Positions 34,255-43,885 are shown, counted from the stretch's first letter. The stretch is 64,000 nt of DNA from Citromicrobium sp. JLT1363 (GCF_000186705.1 NZ_AEUE01000002.1:62001-126000); one strand, 5' to 3'. Translations and numbers: made by a program. Notes: generated by a model from the letters alone, not told the origin.

Positions 34255-36381
34255 TCAATCGGCGTCTTCGTCCAGCCAGCGGTCGAGCCAGGCGAACACG
34301 GTCTCGTGCCATTGCAGCGAGTTGTCGGGGCTCAGTACCCAGTGGTTCTCGTCCGGGAAAACCAGCAGCTGTGAAGGAATGCCCCGTTCCTGCAAGGCGG
34401 TGAAGCTGGCGATGCCCTGCGTGTAGGGGACGCGGAAATCCTTCTCGCCGGTGACGACGAGCATGGGCGTCTGCCAGTTCTCGACATAGTTCACCGGGTT
34501 CCAGCGCTCGTAAAGCGCGCTCTGTTCGGCGTAGGAGCCGCCGAAATCCCAGCGGGGAAACCACAGTTCTTCGGTCGTGTAATAGAAGCTGCGCATGTCG
34601 AACAGGCCGTCGTGCTGGACGAGGCAATCGAACCGGTCGGCCCAGTTCCCGGCGATCCAGTTCATCATGTAGCCGCCGTAGGATGCCCCCATCGCACAGG
34701 CGCGATCCCCGTCGATCTGGCTGTCGCGTGCGAGCGCGGCGGCGAGGCCCTTCTGAAGATCCTCCAGCGGCTTGCCGCCCCAGTCGCGGTTGATGCTGTC
34801 GGTGAAGTCCTGCCCATATCCGGTGCTTCCGTGGAAATCGACCGAGATCACGGCATAGCCCTGGCTGGCGAGCACGCGCGGGTTCCAGCGGCTGGACCAG
34901 CCATCGTTGAAGGAGCCCTGCGGTCCGCCGTGGACGTAAAGGATGGCGGGAAGATCGCCTGCGGCCCCCGACGGCTTGGTGATCTGGCCCCAGACCGTGT
35001 CGCCCCCGGCGCCTTCGAAACTGAAGCGCTGCGTTTCCACGGGAGCAAGCGCGGCCACGCGGTCCGTCGCCACCTCGGTCAGCCGGGTCGCCGTCTTCCA
35101 GCGATCCGACAGGTAGAGTTCCGCAGGTGCGGCGATCGAATCGCGCGTGAAGAGCAGCCGCTGGCCCCCGATGGGGGTCACATTCCCGATATGCGCCTCG
35201 TTACCGGGCAGCAGGTCCAGCTTCGTCACCTTGCCGGTACGCGGATCGATACGGAACGCGGGCGTATCGAGCACGTCCTGCGCGGTCGCGATGATCCAGC
35301 GCGAATCGGGCGTCCAGGCGAGCGAGCCGAAGCTGCGGTCGAAATCCTCGGTGAGCGAGCGTGTCTCGCCCGATTCCAGATCGCGCAGCATGATCTGCTG
35401 GCGGTCCGATTCGTACCCCGGCCGCTCCATGGCGAGATAGGCGAGCCACCTGCCGTCGGGAGACGGTGTGGGGGCGGTATCGACCGCCTCGTTGTCCGCG
35501 GTGATTTCCGACAGATTGCGCACCTCGAGATCGTAATTGTAGATATCGAGGTCGGTCGACATCGGCTCTTGCGCACCGGCCTCGCGGGCAACGAACCAGA
35601 TGCTCTTTCCGTCGGGCGCGAAGGCGAAATCCTCTGGTCCGCCGAAAGGCTTCGTGGGCGTATCGCCGATCAGCGCACCGTCTTTCAGCGGGCCGTCGAC
35701 CGCTCGCGGATCGGCCAGACCCTGATCGGTTATGTCGTAGACGAACACGCGGTTGTAGCTGTCCGGCGTGCGCCAGGTATCCCAGTGCCGCACAAAGCCC
35801 TCATCGCCCTGGTAGAGGCGGCCCGAGCCGACGGGCTGTTCGCCCGAAGTGGTGTCCGTGCCAGCGCCACAGACATATTCGGTGCAACTGCGCGCGGTTT
35901 CTCCATAGATCGCGACCTTGCCGCCGTCGGGCGAGAGCTTGAATCCCTCGATCGCGCGGTTCAGCCGCGACACCTGCCGCACCTGCGCCAGCCAGGCGCG
36001 GTCCGTGCGCTGCATCACGATACCGGTAAAAAGCTGCATTCCCTGCGAATTACGCCCGCCCGGCGCGAGAAAATAGATCCGCTCGTCGTCTAGGAACGCG
36101 GGCGAGGACGCGCCTTCGGGCAGCGTCAGATCGACCTCGTTTCCGTCAGCCAGCGATCTGATCCGATAGGTGGTGCTGCGTTCCAGCGACGCTTCGTCGG
36201 TCGTCGTCACCGAATAGATCACCCGCGAACCATCGCCACTCACGCTCTGGCTGCCCAGGCGTGGCATGGTGACAAGATCCCGCGCCGTCATCGGCTCCGG
36301 GGTATCCTGTGCGATGGCCGGGGTGGTGAGAAGCGCCGTCGAAGCGGCAAAAAGAGCGAGCAGCTTGAAGGGTTTGCGCAT
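34255..36381 (-). CDS. S9 family (prolyl oligopeptidase-type) peptidase, exported
   Basis: A 708-residue periplasmic peptidase. Signal peptide to about residue 24 (TPAIAQ), beta-propeller of WD40-like PD40 repeats through about residue 450, then the catalytic domain. The triad is Ser567 (GASYGG), Asp648 (GEKDFRVP) and His680 (ENHW), all present. It resembles dipeptidyl-peptidase / acylaminoacyl-peptidase enzymes. The frame is open upstream to 36609, but only ATG 36381 gives the signal peptide. It ends 7 bases from the ferredoxin gene on the same strand. Confidence 0.92.
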   Translation of the reverse strand: MRKPFKLLALFAASTALLTTPAIAQDTPEPMTARDLVTMPRLGSQSVSGDGSRVIYSVTTTDEASLERSTTYRIRSLADGNEVDLTLPEGASSPAFLDDERIYFLAPGGRNSQGMQLFTGIVMQRTDRAWLAQVRQVSRLNRAIEGFKLSPDGGKVAIYGETARSCTEYVCGAGTDTTSGEQPVGSGRLYQGDEGFVRHWDTWRTPDSYNRVFVYDITDQGLADPRAVDGPLKDGALIGDTPTKPFGGPEDFAFAPDGKSIWFVAREAGAQEPMSTDLDIYNYDLEVRNLSEITADNEAVDTAPTPSPDGRWLAYLAMERPGYESDRQQIMLRDLESGETRSLTEDFDRSFGSLAWTPDSRWIIATAQDVLDTPAFRIDPRTGKVTKLDLLPGNEAHIGNVTPIGGQRLLFTRDSIAAPAELYLSDRWKTATRLTEVATDRVAALAPVETQRFSFEGAGGDTVWGQITKPSGAAGDLPAILYVHGGPQGSFNDGWSSRWNPRVLASQGYAVISVDFHGSTGYGQDFTDSINRDWGGKPLEDLQKGLAAALARDSQIDGDRACAMGASYGGYMMNWIAGNWADRFDCLVQHDGLFDMRSFYYTTEELWFPRWDFGGSYAEQSALYERWNPVNYVENWQTPMLVVTGEKDFRVPYTQGIASFTALQERGIPSQLLVFPDENHWVLSPDNSLQWHETVFAWLDRWLDEDAD

Positions 36382-36445
36382 GGCGCGGGAAACTACGCCC
36401 TCGGCGCGCGCCCGCAAGCGAAATCTCGACTCGGGAGGGGGAGGC

Positions 36446-36940
36446 TCAGCGCTTCTTCTGCACGATCTGGGCAATTTCCTGGCGGACCAGGTCTTCCACC
36501 ATCGGCGGCAGGTTCGTGTCCAGCCACTCGGCGAGCATGGGGCGGAGCATCTCGCGCACCATCCCTTCGAGCGAGGTTTCGCCAGAGCGTACGATTTGCG
36601 GCGATGCACCCGGCTCCGACAGCAGGGCCAGCGTGGCGAGATTGTCTCTCATCGAATTGCGGGCAGCGGCGCTGAGCAGCGATTCGACCGAATCGGCCGT
36701 ACCGTCCGCTTCGCGCGAGGCCCGCTCTTCCTCCTCGGCAAGATCGGCGTCGGCGAGGTCGTAAACATCCTCGGCCTCTTCCTCCAGTACCGGGTCTCGC
36801 GGGGCGGGGGCGGCGTCCTCGCGGGTGGAGCGGCTGCGCATGCGGCGCGCCTCGAGCGCACCGGCCCGGTTGTCCCGAGCGATCACCTTTTTGATCGAAT
36901 CAAGGATTTCCTCGACCGAGGCTTCGCTGCCGTCCTGCAC
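36446..36940 (-). CDS. popZ: PopZ-family (DUF2497) polar organising protein
   Basis: About 164 residues. A short N-terminal helix (SVEEILDSIKKVIARDN) resembles the partner-binding region of Caulobacter PopZ, followed by an acidic Glu/Asp-rich linker (about 50-85) and the conserved C-terminal block LEGMVREMLRPMLAEWLDTN with LPPMVEDLVRQEI that drives oligomerisation. PopZ anchors ParB-parS at the pole. GTG 36940 with GGGGGA six bases before fits best; TTG 36946 is close behind. It lies 25 bases after tolC on the same strand. The family is clear; the polar role here is inferred. Confidence 0.85.
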   Translation of the reverse strand: MQDGSEASVEEILDSIKKVIARDNRAGALEARRMRSRSTREDAAPAPRDPVLEEEAEDVYDLADADLAEEEERASREADGTADSVESLLSAAARNSMRDNLATLALLSEPGASPQIVRSGETSLEGMVREMLRPMLAEWLDTNLPPMVEDLVRQEIAQIVQKKR

Positions 36941-36965
36941 GTTCAATCCCCCGATTCCGTTCAGA

Positions 36966-38465
36966 TCAGTCGGTTTCCGGATCAAGCACCGGCCCGTAGA
37001 CATCGCGGATTTCCGCGTCCGCTGCCGGAATGTCAATGGTGCGCGTACCCTGCGCCTCCGGATCGGGGCCGCGATCCCAGTCGTTCCACCGGCCGGAGAC
37101 GCGATCGTAGTTCACAAGCGGATCGTACAAGGCACCGCCTTCGATGCCGAGATCGCGTGCCTCGGCGAGGCCCATCGCCGCCAGCAGGGTGAAGCCTGCG
37201 ACATAGGCGTTGCGGCGTGCCGTCACGAGATCGACGCGCGACAGCAGCAGTTCCTGCTCTGCGTTCAGAACGTCGAGCACCGTGCGGTTTCCGATCGAGT
37301 TTTCCGCCCGCACCCCTTCGAGGCTGAGTTCGGCGGCAGCCACCGCCTCGCGCGAACTGTCGATGATCGCGAGCGCGGCGGAGTAACTGGCAAAGGCCGC
37401 ACGCACCTGGGCAATCACATCCCGCTCGGCCGCAATCACCTGATCGAGCGCGGCCGAGGCACGCGCCTGTGCCTGCCTCTGGAGCGCTGCGGGGCGCCCG
37501 CCCTGGAACAGCGGGATCGAGAGCGAAAGGCCGGCGGACGATGCCGTGGCGGTCTGCGGACTTCCGACGAGCGGACTGTTGGGATCGTTCGGATCAAGCG
37601 GCGAATCGGGCACGCTGCCGAGGAAGTTCTGGTAATCATAGCCAACGAAGGCGGAAACCCGTGGCAGGCGCGAAGCGCCGGCGACGTCGATATCGTAGCC
37701 GGCCGCAGCGGCACGCTCGCGCGCGGCGATCAGGTCCGGATTGTTATCCAGTGCAACGTCCACCGCCATGCGCGTATTATCGGGCAGGTTGGGCAGGGGC
37801 GGCGGCGGTTCGAGCTGCCCGGGCGCGGAGCCGACCAGCTGGATATAGGTCTCGCGGGCCTGGATCAGCCCTGCCTGCGCAGAGCGGAGGTCGCCCTGAG
37901 CGAGCGCCAGGCGGGACTGGGACTGGGCAACATCGGTGCGGGTGACGTCGCCGATCTCGAACCGGTCGCTGGTCGCCTGCAGGTTGACGGTCAGCACCTC
38001 GACCTGATTTGCGCTGAGGCCAACCAGCGCCTCGCCGCGCAGCACGTCCATGTAGGCGGCGACGACCTGGCTGAAGATCGCGCTTTCGGTGCCGCGCAGG
38101 TCGGCCCGGCCTGCCTGGACCCGCTCCTTGGCCGCACGGACCGAATTCCTGACCGCACCGCCCGAATAGAGCGGCACGCCAAGGTCTACGTTGGCGGTCA
38201 GCGCCCGTTCGGGGGCGAAGAAGCTGGTCGAGTTCTGCTTCAGGAATTCGGTAAGTGCGCCCTGTGCGGTCACGTTCGGGCGTCCATCCGCCTTTTCGAT
38301 CGCCACGTTCTCGTCCGTCGCGCGAAGCTGGGCGCGCGCGGACTGCAGATTCGGATTGGTGCGATAGGCTTCGGCCAGCGCCTCGCGCAGCGTCTCGGCC
38401 TGCGCGGGTGTGGTCAGCGCGAGGGCGCAGGTCGCTACGAGTGCGAGATAGGCGGGGCGTTTCAT
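36966..38465 (-). CDS. tolC: TolC family outer-membrane efflux/secretion channel
   Basis: A 499-residue outer-membrane channel of type I secretion and efflux. Signal peptide to about residue 23 (PAQA), then two OEP repeats: GVPLYSGGAVRNSVRAAKER in the first and IPLFQGGRPAALQRQA in the second, each with the family's YxGG-like turn. The last 60 residues are an acidic, Asp/Pro-rich periplasmic tail. The gene before it is a PCMT-type methyltransferase (2-base gap), an order common in alphaproteobacteria. Confidence 0.94.
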   Translation of the reverse strand: MKRPAYLALVATCALALTTPAQAETLREALAEAYRTNPNLQSARAQLRATDENVAIEKADGRPNVTAQGALTEFLKQNSTSFFAPERALTANVDLGVPLYSGGAVRNSVRAAKERVQAGRADLRGTESAIFSQVVAAYMDVLRGEALVGLSANQVEVLTVNLQATSDRFEIGDVTRTDVAQSQSRLALAQGDLRSAQAGLIQARETYIQLVGSAPGQLEPPPPLPNLPDNTRMAVDVALDNNPDLIAARERAAAAGYDIDVAGASRLPRVSAFVGYDYQNFLGSVPDSPLDPNDPNSPLVGSPQTATASSAGLSLSIPLFQGGRPAALQRQAQARASAALDQVIAAERDVIAQVRAAFASYSAALAIIDSSREAVAAAELSLEGVRAENSIGNRTVLDVLNAEQELLLSRVDLVTARRNAYVAGFTLLAAMGLAEARDLGIEGGALYDPLVNYDRVSGRWNDWDRGPDPEAQGTRTIDIPAADAEIRDVYGPVLDPETD

Positions 38466-38467
38466 CT

Positions 38468-39067
38468 TCAGAAGGTCCAGCCCTGCGGCTTGTCGAAGGC
38501 GGGGAGCCGGGGAAGCTGCGTTTCGTTCAGCGTGATGAGCGAGATATCGTCACCGCTACGGCGACCGAGTGCCAGCGTCGTCACGCCCTTGCGGAGCAGG
38601 CCGGTCAGCAGGCGCCCGTCCGGCGCGAGCGTAGCGATCAGCGAGGCAGGCACGTCCTCCGCGGCACCATCGACCAGCACGAGGTCGTACACTCCGTCGA
38701 CATCGCCGGAGAGCACCGCGTCGGGCGTCGCTTCGCGCAAATCCGCCACCAGCGGGCCGAGCAGGGCCGCGAGATAGCCGGTGCCCGGGCCCACGATCAG
38801 CGCCCGCTCGTCCCGGCGGGGCCGAGCCTGGCTCAAGATCTGGCCGTAGGCGAGCGGGGGGGCGAGGAAGGCCCCGCCGCCCAGGGAAAGCGTGCGGTCC
38901 ACATAGGCGGCGGCACGCGCATTCTCGGGCACGAAGTCTTCACGCGGCACGGCAGCCATGCGTTCGAGCACGTAGGCATCGTTGACGCCGCTGGTGCGCA
39001 GCTGGCTTTCGATCATGTGGCGGCGTGCGGCCGTGAAGTCGGGCGCTTTTTGCGCGGTCTCGATCAT
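38468..39067 (-). CDS. Protein-L-isoaspartate O-methyltransferase-like protein
   Basis: A 199-residue PCMT-family methyltransferase. RRHMIESQLRTSGVNDAYVLERMAAVPREDFVP is the conserved N-terminus and ALIVGPGTGYLAALLG the SAM motif, which has VGPG in place of the usual IGTG. It is shorter than E. coli Pcm. Whether it repairs isoaspartate is unproven; the conserved pairing with tolC suggests an envelope-linked role. ATG 39067 is chosen over an in-frame start 25 codons upstream. Confidence 0.85.
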   Translation of the reverse strand: MIETAQKAPDFTAARRHMIESQLRTSGVNDAYVLERMAAVPREDFVPENARAAAYVDRTLSLGGGAFLAPPLAYGQILSQARPRRDERALIVGPGTGYLAALLGPLVADLREATPDAVLSGDVDGVYDLVLVDGAAEDVPASLIATLAPDGRLLTGLLRKGVTTLALGRRSGDDISLITLNETQLPRLPAFDKPQGWTF

Positions 39068-39228
39068 GGGTCTCGTCTCGTCCAATGTGCCGGTCGTCGG
39101 ATCGGCTGCGGGGCCTGGCGCACGCCTTATAGGGGGGGACAAGGCTCGCCAAGACCCGCATCACTTGTCGCATAGGCTCTGGCTGCTCTAGTGGCGCTTC
39201 GGTTTCGATCAGCAGGAGGTGCCCGTCG

Positions 39229-40755
39229 ATGAGCGACATGACCATTATCACCGAAGACGATCTCGTCGAAAGCGTCGCAGATGCGCTTCAGTTCATCTCC
39301 TACTATCACCCGATGGATTACATCCGCGCGCTGGGCGAGGCCTACGAGGCCGAGCAGGGCCCGGCCGCGAAGGACGCGATCGCGCAGATTCTCACCAACA
39401 GCCGGATGTGCGCCGAGGGGCACAGGCCGATCTGCCAGGACACGGGCATCGTCAACGTGTTCGTGAAATGGGGCCAGGACTGCCGCCTCGACAGCAAGCG
39501 GAGCTTGCAGGAGGTCGTCGATGAGGGCGTTCGGCGGGCCTACAACCATGCCGACAACAAGCTGCGCGCCAGCATTCTCGCCGATCCGGCCTTCACCCGC
39601 CGCAATACGCGCGACAACACGCCGTGTGTGCTGAGTGTCGAGATGGTGCCCGGCAGCACCGTCAGCATCGATGTCGCCGCGAAGGGCGGGGGCAGCGAGA
39701 ACAAGAGCAAGTTCAAGATGATGAACCCCAGCGACAATATCGTCGACTGGGTGGTGGAGCAGGTGCCGTCCATGGGCGCGGGCTGGTGCCCGCCAGGCAT
39801 GCTTGGCATCGGGATCGGCGGCACGGCGGAGCATTGCGTCAAGCTCGCCAAGCAGAGCCTGATGGACCCGATCGACATGGGCCAGCTGAAGGCGCGCGGG
39901 GCCCAGACCGATATCGAGCAGCTGCGGATCGACATTTTCGATGCGGTCAATGCGCAGGGAATCGGTGCGCAGGGGCTGGGCGGCCTCTCAACCGTGCTCG
40001 ACGTGAAGATCCTCGACTGGCCGTGCCACGCTGCGGGCAAGCCGGTGGCGATGATTCCCAACTGCGCCGCGACTCGCCACGCGCATTTCACGCTCGACGG
40101 ATCGGGCCCGAGCTATCTCGAAAAGCCCGATCTCGATCAGTGGCCCAAGGTCAACTGGCAGCCGGACAGCGCGGCGAAGCGCGTCAACCTCGACGCCCTG
40201 ACGCAGGAAGAGGTCGAAAGCTGGCAGCACGGCGATCGCCTGCTGCTCTCGGGCAAGATGCTGACCGGGCGCGATGCGGCGCACAAGCGGATCAAGGACA
40301 TGCTCGAGGCGGGCGAAGAGCTGCCGGTCGATTTCCGCGGCCGCGCGATCTATTACGTCGGCCCGGTCGACCCGGTGATGGGCGAAGTCGTCGGCCCGGC
40401 AGGCCCAACCACCGCCACCCGGATGGACAAGTTCACCGAAATGATGCTCGACCTCGGCCTGCTCGCGATGATCGGCAAGGCGGAACGCGGGGCAGACGCG
40501 GTCGACGTCATCAGCCGGTTCAAGACCGCCTATCTGATGGCCACGGGCGGCGCGGCCTATCTCGTGGCGCGGGCGATCAAGGAAGCCAAGGTCGTCGCAT
40601 TCGAGGAACTGGGCATGGAAGCGATCTACGAATTCACGGTCGAGAACATGCCGGTGACGGTCGCAGTCGACGCCGCGGGCAACAACGTCCACACCCTGGC
40701 GCCCGCCCAATGGCGCAAGCGGATCGCGGAGGAGAAGCTGCTCGAACGAAGCTGA
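39229..40755 (+). CDS. Class I (iron-sulfur) fumarate hydratase
   Basis: A 508-residue [4Fe-4S] fumarase of the citric acid cycle. The N-terminal alpha region (to about 290) contains candidate cluster cysteines at SRMCAEGHRPICQDTG, GAGWCPPG and IPNCAA; the C-terminal beta domain (about 330-500) has YYVGPVDPVMGEVVGPAGPTTATRMDKF. Both are fused in one chain, as in FumA/FumB. CAGGAGGTG precedes the ATG. Oxygen-sensitive, so ErpA (32.6 kb) is a plausible cluster donor. Confidence 0.94.
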   Translation: MSDMTIITEDDLVESVADALQFISYYHPMDYIRALGEAYEAEQGPAAKDAIAQILTNSRMCAEGHRPICQDTGIVNVFVKWGQDCRLDSKRSLQEVVDEGVRRAYNHADNKLRASILADPAFTRRNTRDNTPCVLSVEMVPGSTVSIDVAAKGGGSENKSKFKMMNPSDNIVDWVVEQVPSMGAGWCPPGMLGIGIGGTAEHCVKLAKQSLMDPIDMGQLKARGAQTDIEQLRIDIFDAVNAQGIGAQGLGGLSTVLDVKILDWPCHAAGKPVAMIPNCAATRHAHFTLDGSGPSYLEKPDLDQWPKVNWQPDSAAKRVNLDALTQEEVESWQHGDRLLLSGKMLTGRDAAHKRIKDMLEAGEELPVDFRGRAIYYVGPVDPVMGEVVGPAGPTTATRMDKFTEMMLDLGLLAMIGKAERGADAVDVISRFKTAYLMATGGAAYLVARAIKEAKVVAFEELGMEAIYEFTVENMPVTVAVDAAGNNVHTLAPAQWRKRIAEEKLLERS

Positions 40756-40834
40756 GCCGCGCTCGACCAGCGTCCTGCCTGCCTCGACCGGCGCCATGGC
40801 TTCGCGCGGCCGGGTGGAGCAATCAGGGGTTATC

Positions 40835-42091
40835 GTGACGCAATTATCTTCGGATCAGCAGCCAACAGCGGAATCGAGCCGCCTGCCACTCAGGCTGGTG
40901 GTGCTCTCGATCGTCGGCCTGTGGCTGACCTACTTCGTACTGGTGACGCTGCGCGGCGTGGTCGTGGGGCTCGAGTTTCAGGAGGCGCTGCTCTGGCGGC
41001 GGTTGACCGTGTGCCTTGCAGGCGGCGGTATCACCTTCGGAATGTGGCTTGTGCTCCGCCTGGTCGATGCCAGCGGCCTGATGGTGAAAACGGCAACCGC
41101 TCTGGTTGTCGCCCTGCCTGCCGCTGCGATGATCGCGCAGGTCAATCAGATGGTCTTCGCCGATGTGCAGGAAGAGCTTTACCAGAAATACGCCGAGGAG
41201 CAGGGCGTTGTGATTCGCCGGGACGAGGCGGGGAACCTGCTGCTCGAAATCCCGCCGCTGCCGCGCGGAGAGCCCAGCCGGGCGGCCGCGCGCCAGGCAG
41301 TCGACCCGCAGAGCGGGCGCACGCTGGTACTCGCACCCGCGCCCAAGGGTGCGGAGAGATGGCGGCAGCTGTCCGAAATCGCGCTCGGGCGCTATTTCCT
41401 GCTGCTTGCTTGGGCAGCGCTCTATCTGGCGATGCTGGCCGGGGCGCAGGCCCGCGCGGCGCAGGCGCGCGAGGAGCGGTTCCGGACAGCTGCCAAGGCG
41501 GCGGAGCTGCGCAGTCTGCGCTACCAGATCAATCCGCATTTCCTGTTCAACACGCTCAATTCGCTGTCCTCTCTGGTCATCACCGGCAAGGACACGCGGG
41601 CCGAGGCGATGATCCAGGCGGTGTCCAATTTCTATCGTCACAGCCTGGCCGAGGAGCCGACTGAGGATGTGGCGCTGGAAGACGAGATCGCTCTGCAGCG
41701 CGACTATCTTGCGATCGAGGAGGTTCGTTTTCCCGAACGCCTGCTGGTGGACATTGATCTGCCCGCCCATCTCGAGCGCGCGCGCGTTCCGGGGATGATT
41801 TTGCAGCCGCTGGTGGAGAATTCGGTGCGCTATGCGGTGGCGCGCTCCACGACTCCCGTGCACGTCACGGTGCAGGCCTTCGATATCGTTGGCCGGCTGC
41901 ATCTGGTCGTCGCCGATGATGGACCCGGGCTCGACGATAGTTCGGGCGGGGGCTTCGGGATCGGCCTCTCCAACGTGCGCGACCGGTTGCGCGCGCGGTT
42001 CGGCAACCGCGCCCAGGTCCTCACCGGCAAGGCTCCCGACGGGGGCTATCGTACGGAACTCATCATGCCGCTGGATTTCAACGATGAATGA
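40835..42091 (+). CDS. LytS/YehU-type sensor histidine kinase
   Basis: A 418-residue membrane kinase with four predicted membrane segments: three near the N-terminus (about 15-100) and one at about 185-205 after an extra-membrane loop of about 80 residues. The His_kinase domain has phospho-acceptor His235 in YQINPHFLFNTLNSL, and the ATPase domain has the N box LVENSVRYAV and G box DDGPGLDDSS. The signal sensed is unknown. GTG 40835 after CAGGGG is preferred to ATG 40796, which lacks a ribosome site. It overlaps its response regulator by 8 bases. Confidence 0.9.
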   Translation: MTQLSSDQQPTAESSRLPLRLVVLSIVGLWLTYFVLVTLRGVVVGLEFQEALLWRRLTVCLAGGGITFGMWLVLRLVDASGLMVKTATALVVALPAAAMIAQVNQMVFADVQEELYQKYAEEQGVVIRRDEAGNLLLEIPPLPRGEPSRAAARQAVDPQSGRTLVLAPAPKGAERWRQLSEIALGRYFLLLAWAALYLAMLAGAQARAAQAREERFRTAAKAAELRSLRYQINPHFLFNTLNSLSSLVITGKDTRAEAMIQAVSNFYRHSLAEEPTEDVALEDEIALQRDYLAIEEVRFPERLLVDIDLPAHLERARVPGMILQPLVENSVRYAVARSTTPVHVTVQAFDIVGRLHLVVADDGPGLDDSSGGGFGIGLSNVRDRLRARFGNRAQVLTGKAPDGGYRTELIMPLDFNDE

Positions 42092-42818
42092 CAAGACCCC
42101 CTTGCGTGTCGTCCTCGTGGACGACGAGCCGCTTGCGATAGAACGGCTGGAAACCCTGTGTGGCAGGATCCCCGATGTCGAGGTCGTCGGGAAGGCTTAC
42201 CACGGGCAGGCTGCGCTCGACGTGATCGATCAGCAGGCACCCGACCTGATTCTGCTCGATCTCACCATGCCCGGCCTCGACGGAATCGAAGTGGCCAAGC
42301 GGCTGGCGGGCAAGTCCTCCCCACCCGCGATCATCTTCGTGACTGCGCATGAAAGCTTCGCGGTCGAGGCGTTCGATCTGGATGCGGTCGACTATGTTCT
42401 GAAGCCGGTCGCCGCCGAGAGGCTGGAGCGCGCCATCGCCCGGGCGATCGGGAAGCGTGGCGAACCGCCCAGGGCCGCCGGCGCGAAGTGGCTGCAGGAG
42501 CTATGGGTCCCGCACCGGTCCGAACTGGTGCGCGTTTCGGTCGAGGATGTGCGCCGGATCGATGCGGAGCGTGACTATGTGCGGCTCTATGTGGGCGACA
42601 AGACCTATCTGCTGCTGCAGACCATCGCCGGGCTGGAAGAAAAGCTGGACCCTGATGCCTTCATCCGCACCCATCGCAGCACGATTTTGAGCAAGGCGAG
42701 CATCGCAGGCCTCCGGCACGATGGGCTGGGCGTCTGGTCGGTGGAAATGAGCGATGGGGAGACCCTGCGGATCGGGCGCACCTATCTGCCCAAGGTGAAG
42801 GCCATGGCGGGGCGCTAG
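42084..42818 (+). CDS. LytTR family response regulator
   Basis: A 244-residue regulator: receiver domain 1-120 with acidic pocket DDE (13-15), Asp59 as phosphorylation site (LILLDLTMPG) and the Lys of DYVLKPV; LytTR DNA-binding domain about 140-240 with RIDAERDYVRLYVGD and FIRTHRSTILSK. Paired with the kinase by an 8-base overlap. Targets are unknown; urcA converges on it across a shared terminator. Confidence 0.94.
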   Translation: MNDKTPLRVVLVDDEPLAIERLETLCGRIPDVEVVGKAYHGQAALDVIDQQAPDLILLDLTMPGLDGIEVAKRLAGKSSPPAIIFVTAHESFAVEAFDLDAVDYVLKPVAAERLERAIARAIGKRGEPPRAAGAKWLQELWVPHRSELVRVSVEDVRRIDAERDYVRLYVGDKTYLLLQTIAGLEEKLDPDAFIRTHRSTILSKASIAGLRHDGLGVWSVEMSDGETLRIGRTYLPKVKAMAGR

Positions 42819-42855
42819 GTACGGTCAGCCTGGCCGCCGGCCAGCGATACTCAAG

Positions 42856-42891
42856 AAAAACCCCCACCGAGCAGTTTCGGCGGGGGTTTTT
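42856..42891. terminator. Bidirectional rho-independent terminator
   Basis: AAAAACCCCC (42856-42865) pairs perfectly with GGGGGTTTTT (42882-42891); the inner bases CCGA/TCGG extend the stem past one mismatch. A- and T-runs on both sides let it serve both the response regulator and the convergent urcA gene. Confidence 0.92.
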
Positions 42892-42908
42892 GACGTAGGG
42901 ATGTGCAT

Positions 42909-43208
42909 TTAGCCGCCGAGGCGCTCTTTCTCGATAAGCGCGGCGATCTGGGTTTCGATCTGTCGCTTGGCGGTCCTCACGCAAGTGCGGGCGTCCCGGT
43001 CGACGACGCGGGTTCCGGTGCGTGCTTCGTCCGCGCCGCATACCTGCTTGGCAGCCTTGTCGATCCGGCGCTCGAGCGCTTTCTGCCCTTCGGGGGTGGC
43101 GAGATTGAGGTCCGAGTACTGGACATCGATGGACCGGTTTTCGGCTGCGATGGCTACGGTCGGCAGGGCCAGACCGAGTGCGGCGATCGTTCCAAGAAGC
43201 ATCTTCAT
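42909..43208 (-). CDS. UrcA family periplasmic protein
   Basis: A 99-residue exported protein: signal peptide to about residue 22 (AIAA) and an UrcA domain with VQYSDLNLATPEGQKALERRI. Two cysteines, Cys57 and Cys76, are spaced as the family disulfide pair. GAGGAGGAAA gives a strong ribosome site. Function of UrcA proteins is not established. A palindrome resembling BlaI/CopY operators lies 167 bases upstream of the start. Confidence 0.88.
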   Translation of the reverse strand: MKMLLGTIAALGLALPTVAIAAENRSIDVQYSDLNLATPEGQKALERRIDKAAKQVCGADEARTGTRVVDRDARTCVRTAKRQIETQIAALIEKERLGG

Positions 43209-43374
43209 AGCGTTTCCTCCTCATCAGCGGCGCACCAGGGGGTTGGGGGAGCGGTGCGTCGCAGGAAGAGAGATGAAGTGCTGCGGCGGCCGGTGCACGC
43301 GAGTTTCGACCGGCGGCGTGATTGATAGACGGACGTTACGGAATCCGGGACAAACGGTCGATTCTGCCCGACGA

Positions 43375-43388
43375 ACTACATCTGTAGT
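43375..43388. promoter_or_regulatory. Operator-like palindrome (TACA-N2-TGTA core)
   Basis: ACTACATCTGTAGT has six-base arms that are perfect inverted repeats around two central bases, with CGA before and CG after. The core TACA-N2-TGTA is the recognition pattern of BlaI/MecI/CopY winged-helix repressors. It is in the 263-base gap upstream of urcA, the rest of which shows no gene. No such repressor is coded in this window. Confidence 0.5.
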
Positions 43389-43471
43389 CGTTGGCGGAAC
43401 AGTTCGGATGGGCCGTGTCGATTCGTTTCTTGGGAGGCCGGCGCCTGGCGGTGCAGCGGCTTCGGGATCGG

Positions 43472-43882
43472 TCAGCCGGGAATGACGGCCTGCGCGGAGC
43501 CGCCGTCGCCTTCGGGGGCGGCGATGATGTCACGCGTCACGCGGCCCTTCGCCACGGTGTTCGTCTTGGTATCGCCCACGGAAGAGCGGATGCCGGGCGC
43601 CGCTTCGCCAGCACGCTCCAGCGCCGACGTTTCGACCTGGCTGCGCGCGGCGGGGCCGCCGAAAAGCGCTTCGAGCGCCTGCTCGGACGCCGTGCCTTCG
43701 GTCGGCCGCGGGGCGCCGGGCTCGGGCGGAGCGAGGCTGAAATCGGGCGGAACCACCAGCGGCGCCTGGCGCTGCACGGCGAACTCGTCCGGCCGTTCGC
43801 GTCCCAGGATACCGCCGCCGCTGCCGCAGGCGGAGAGGCCCATCGCGAAGGTGGCGAGGATGAGGAGGCTCTTGGTGCGCAT
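43472..43882 (-). CDS. DUF3035 (BamF-like) lipoprotein
   Basis: A 136-residue lipoprotein: lipobox GLSAC with Cys19. The following RERPDEFAVQRQAPLVVPPDFSL motif is the DUF3035 signature; in Rhodobacterales members associate with the beta-barrel assembly machine as BamF. The tail is low complexity. It is 3 bases downstream of lspA, the peptidase that would process it, and probably cotranscribed. Confidence 0.85.
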   Translation of the reverse strand: MRTKSLLILATFAMGLSACGSGGGILGRERPDEFAVQRQAPLVVPPDFSLAPPEPGAPRPTEGTASEQALEALFGGPAARSQVETSALERAGEAAPGIRSSVGDTKTNTVAKGRVTRDIIAAPEGDGGSAQAVIPG

Positions 43883-43885
43883 TAT

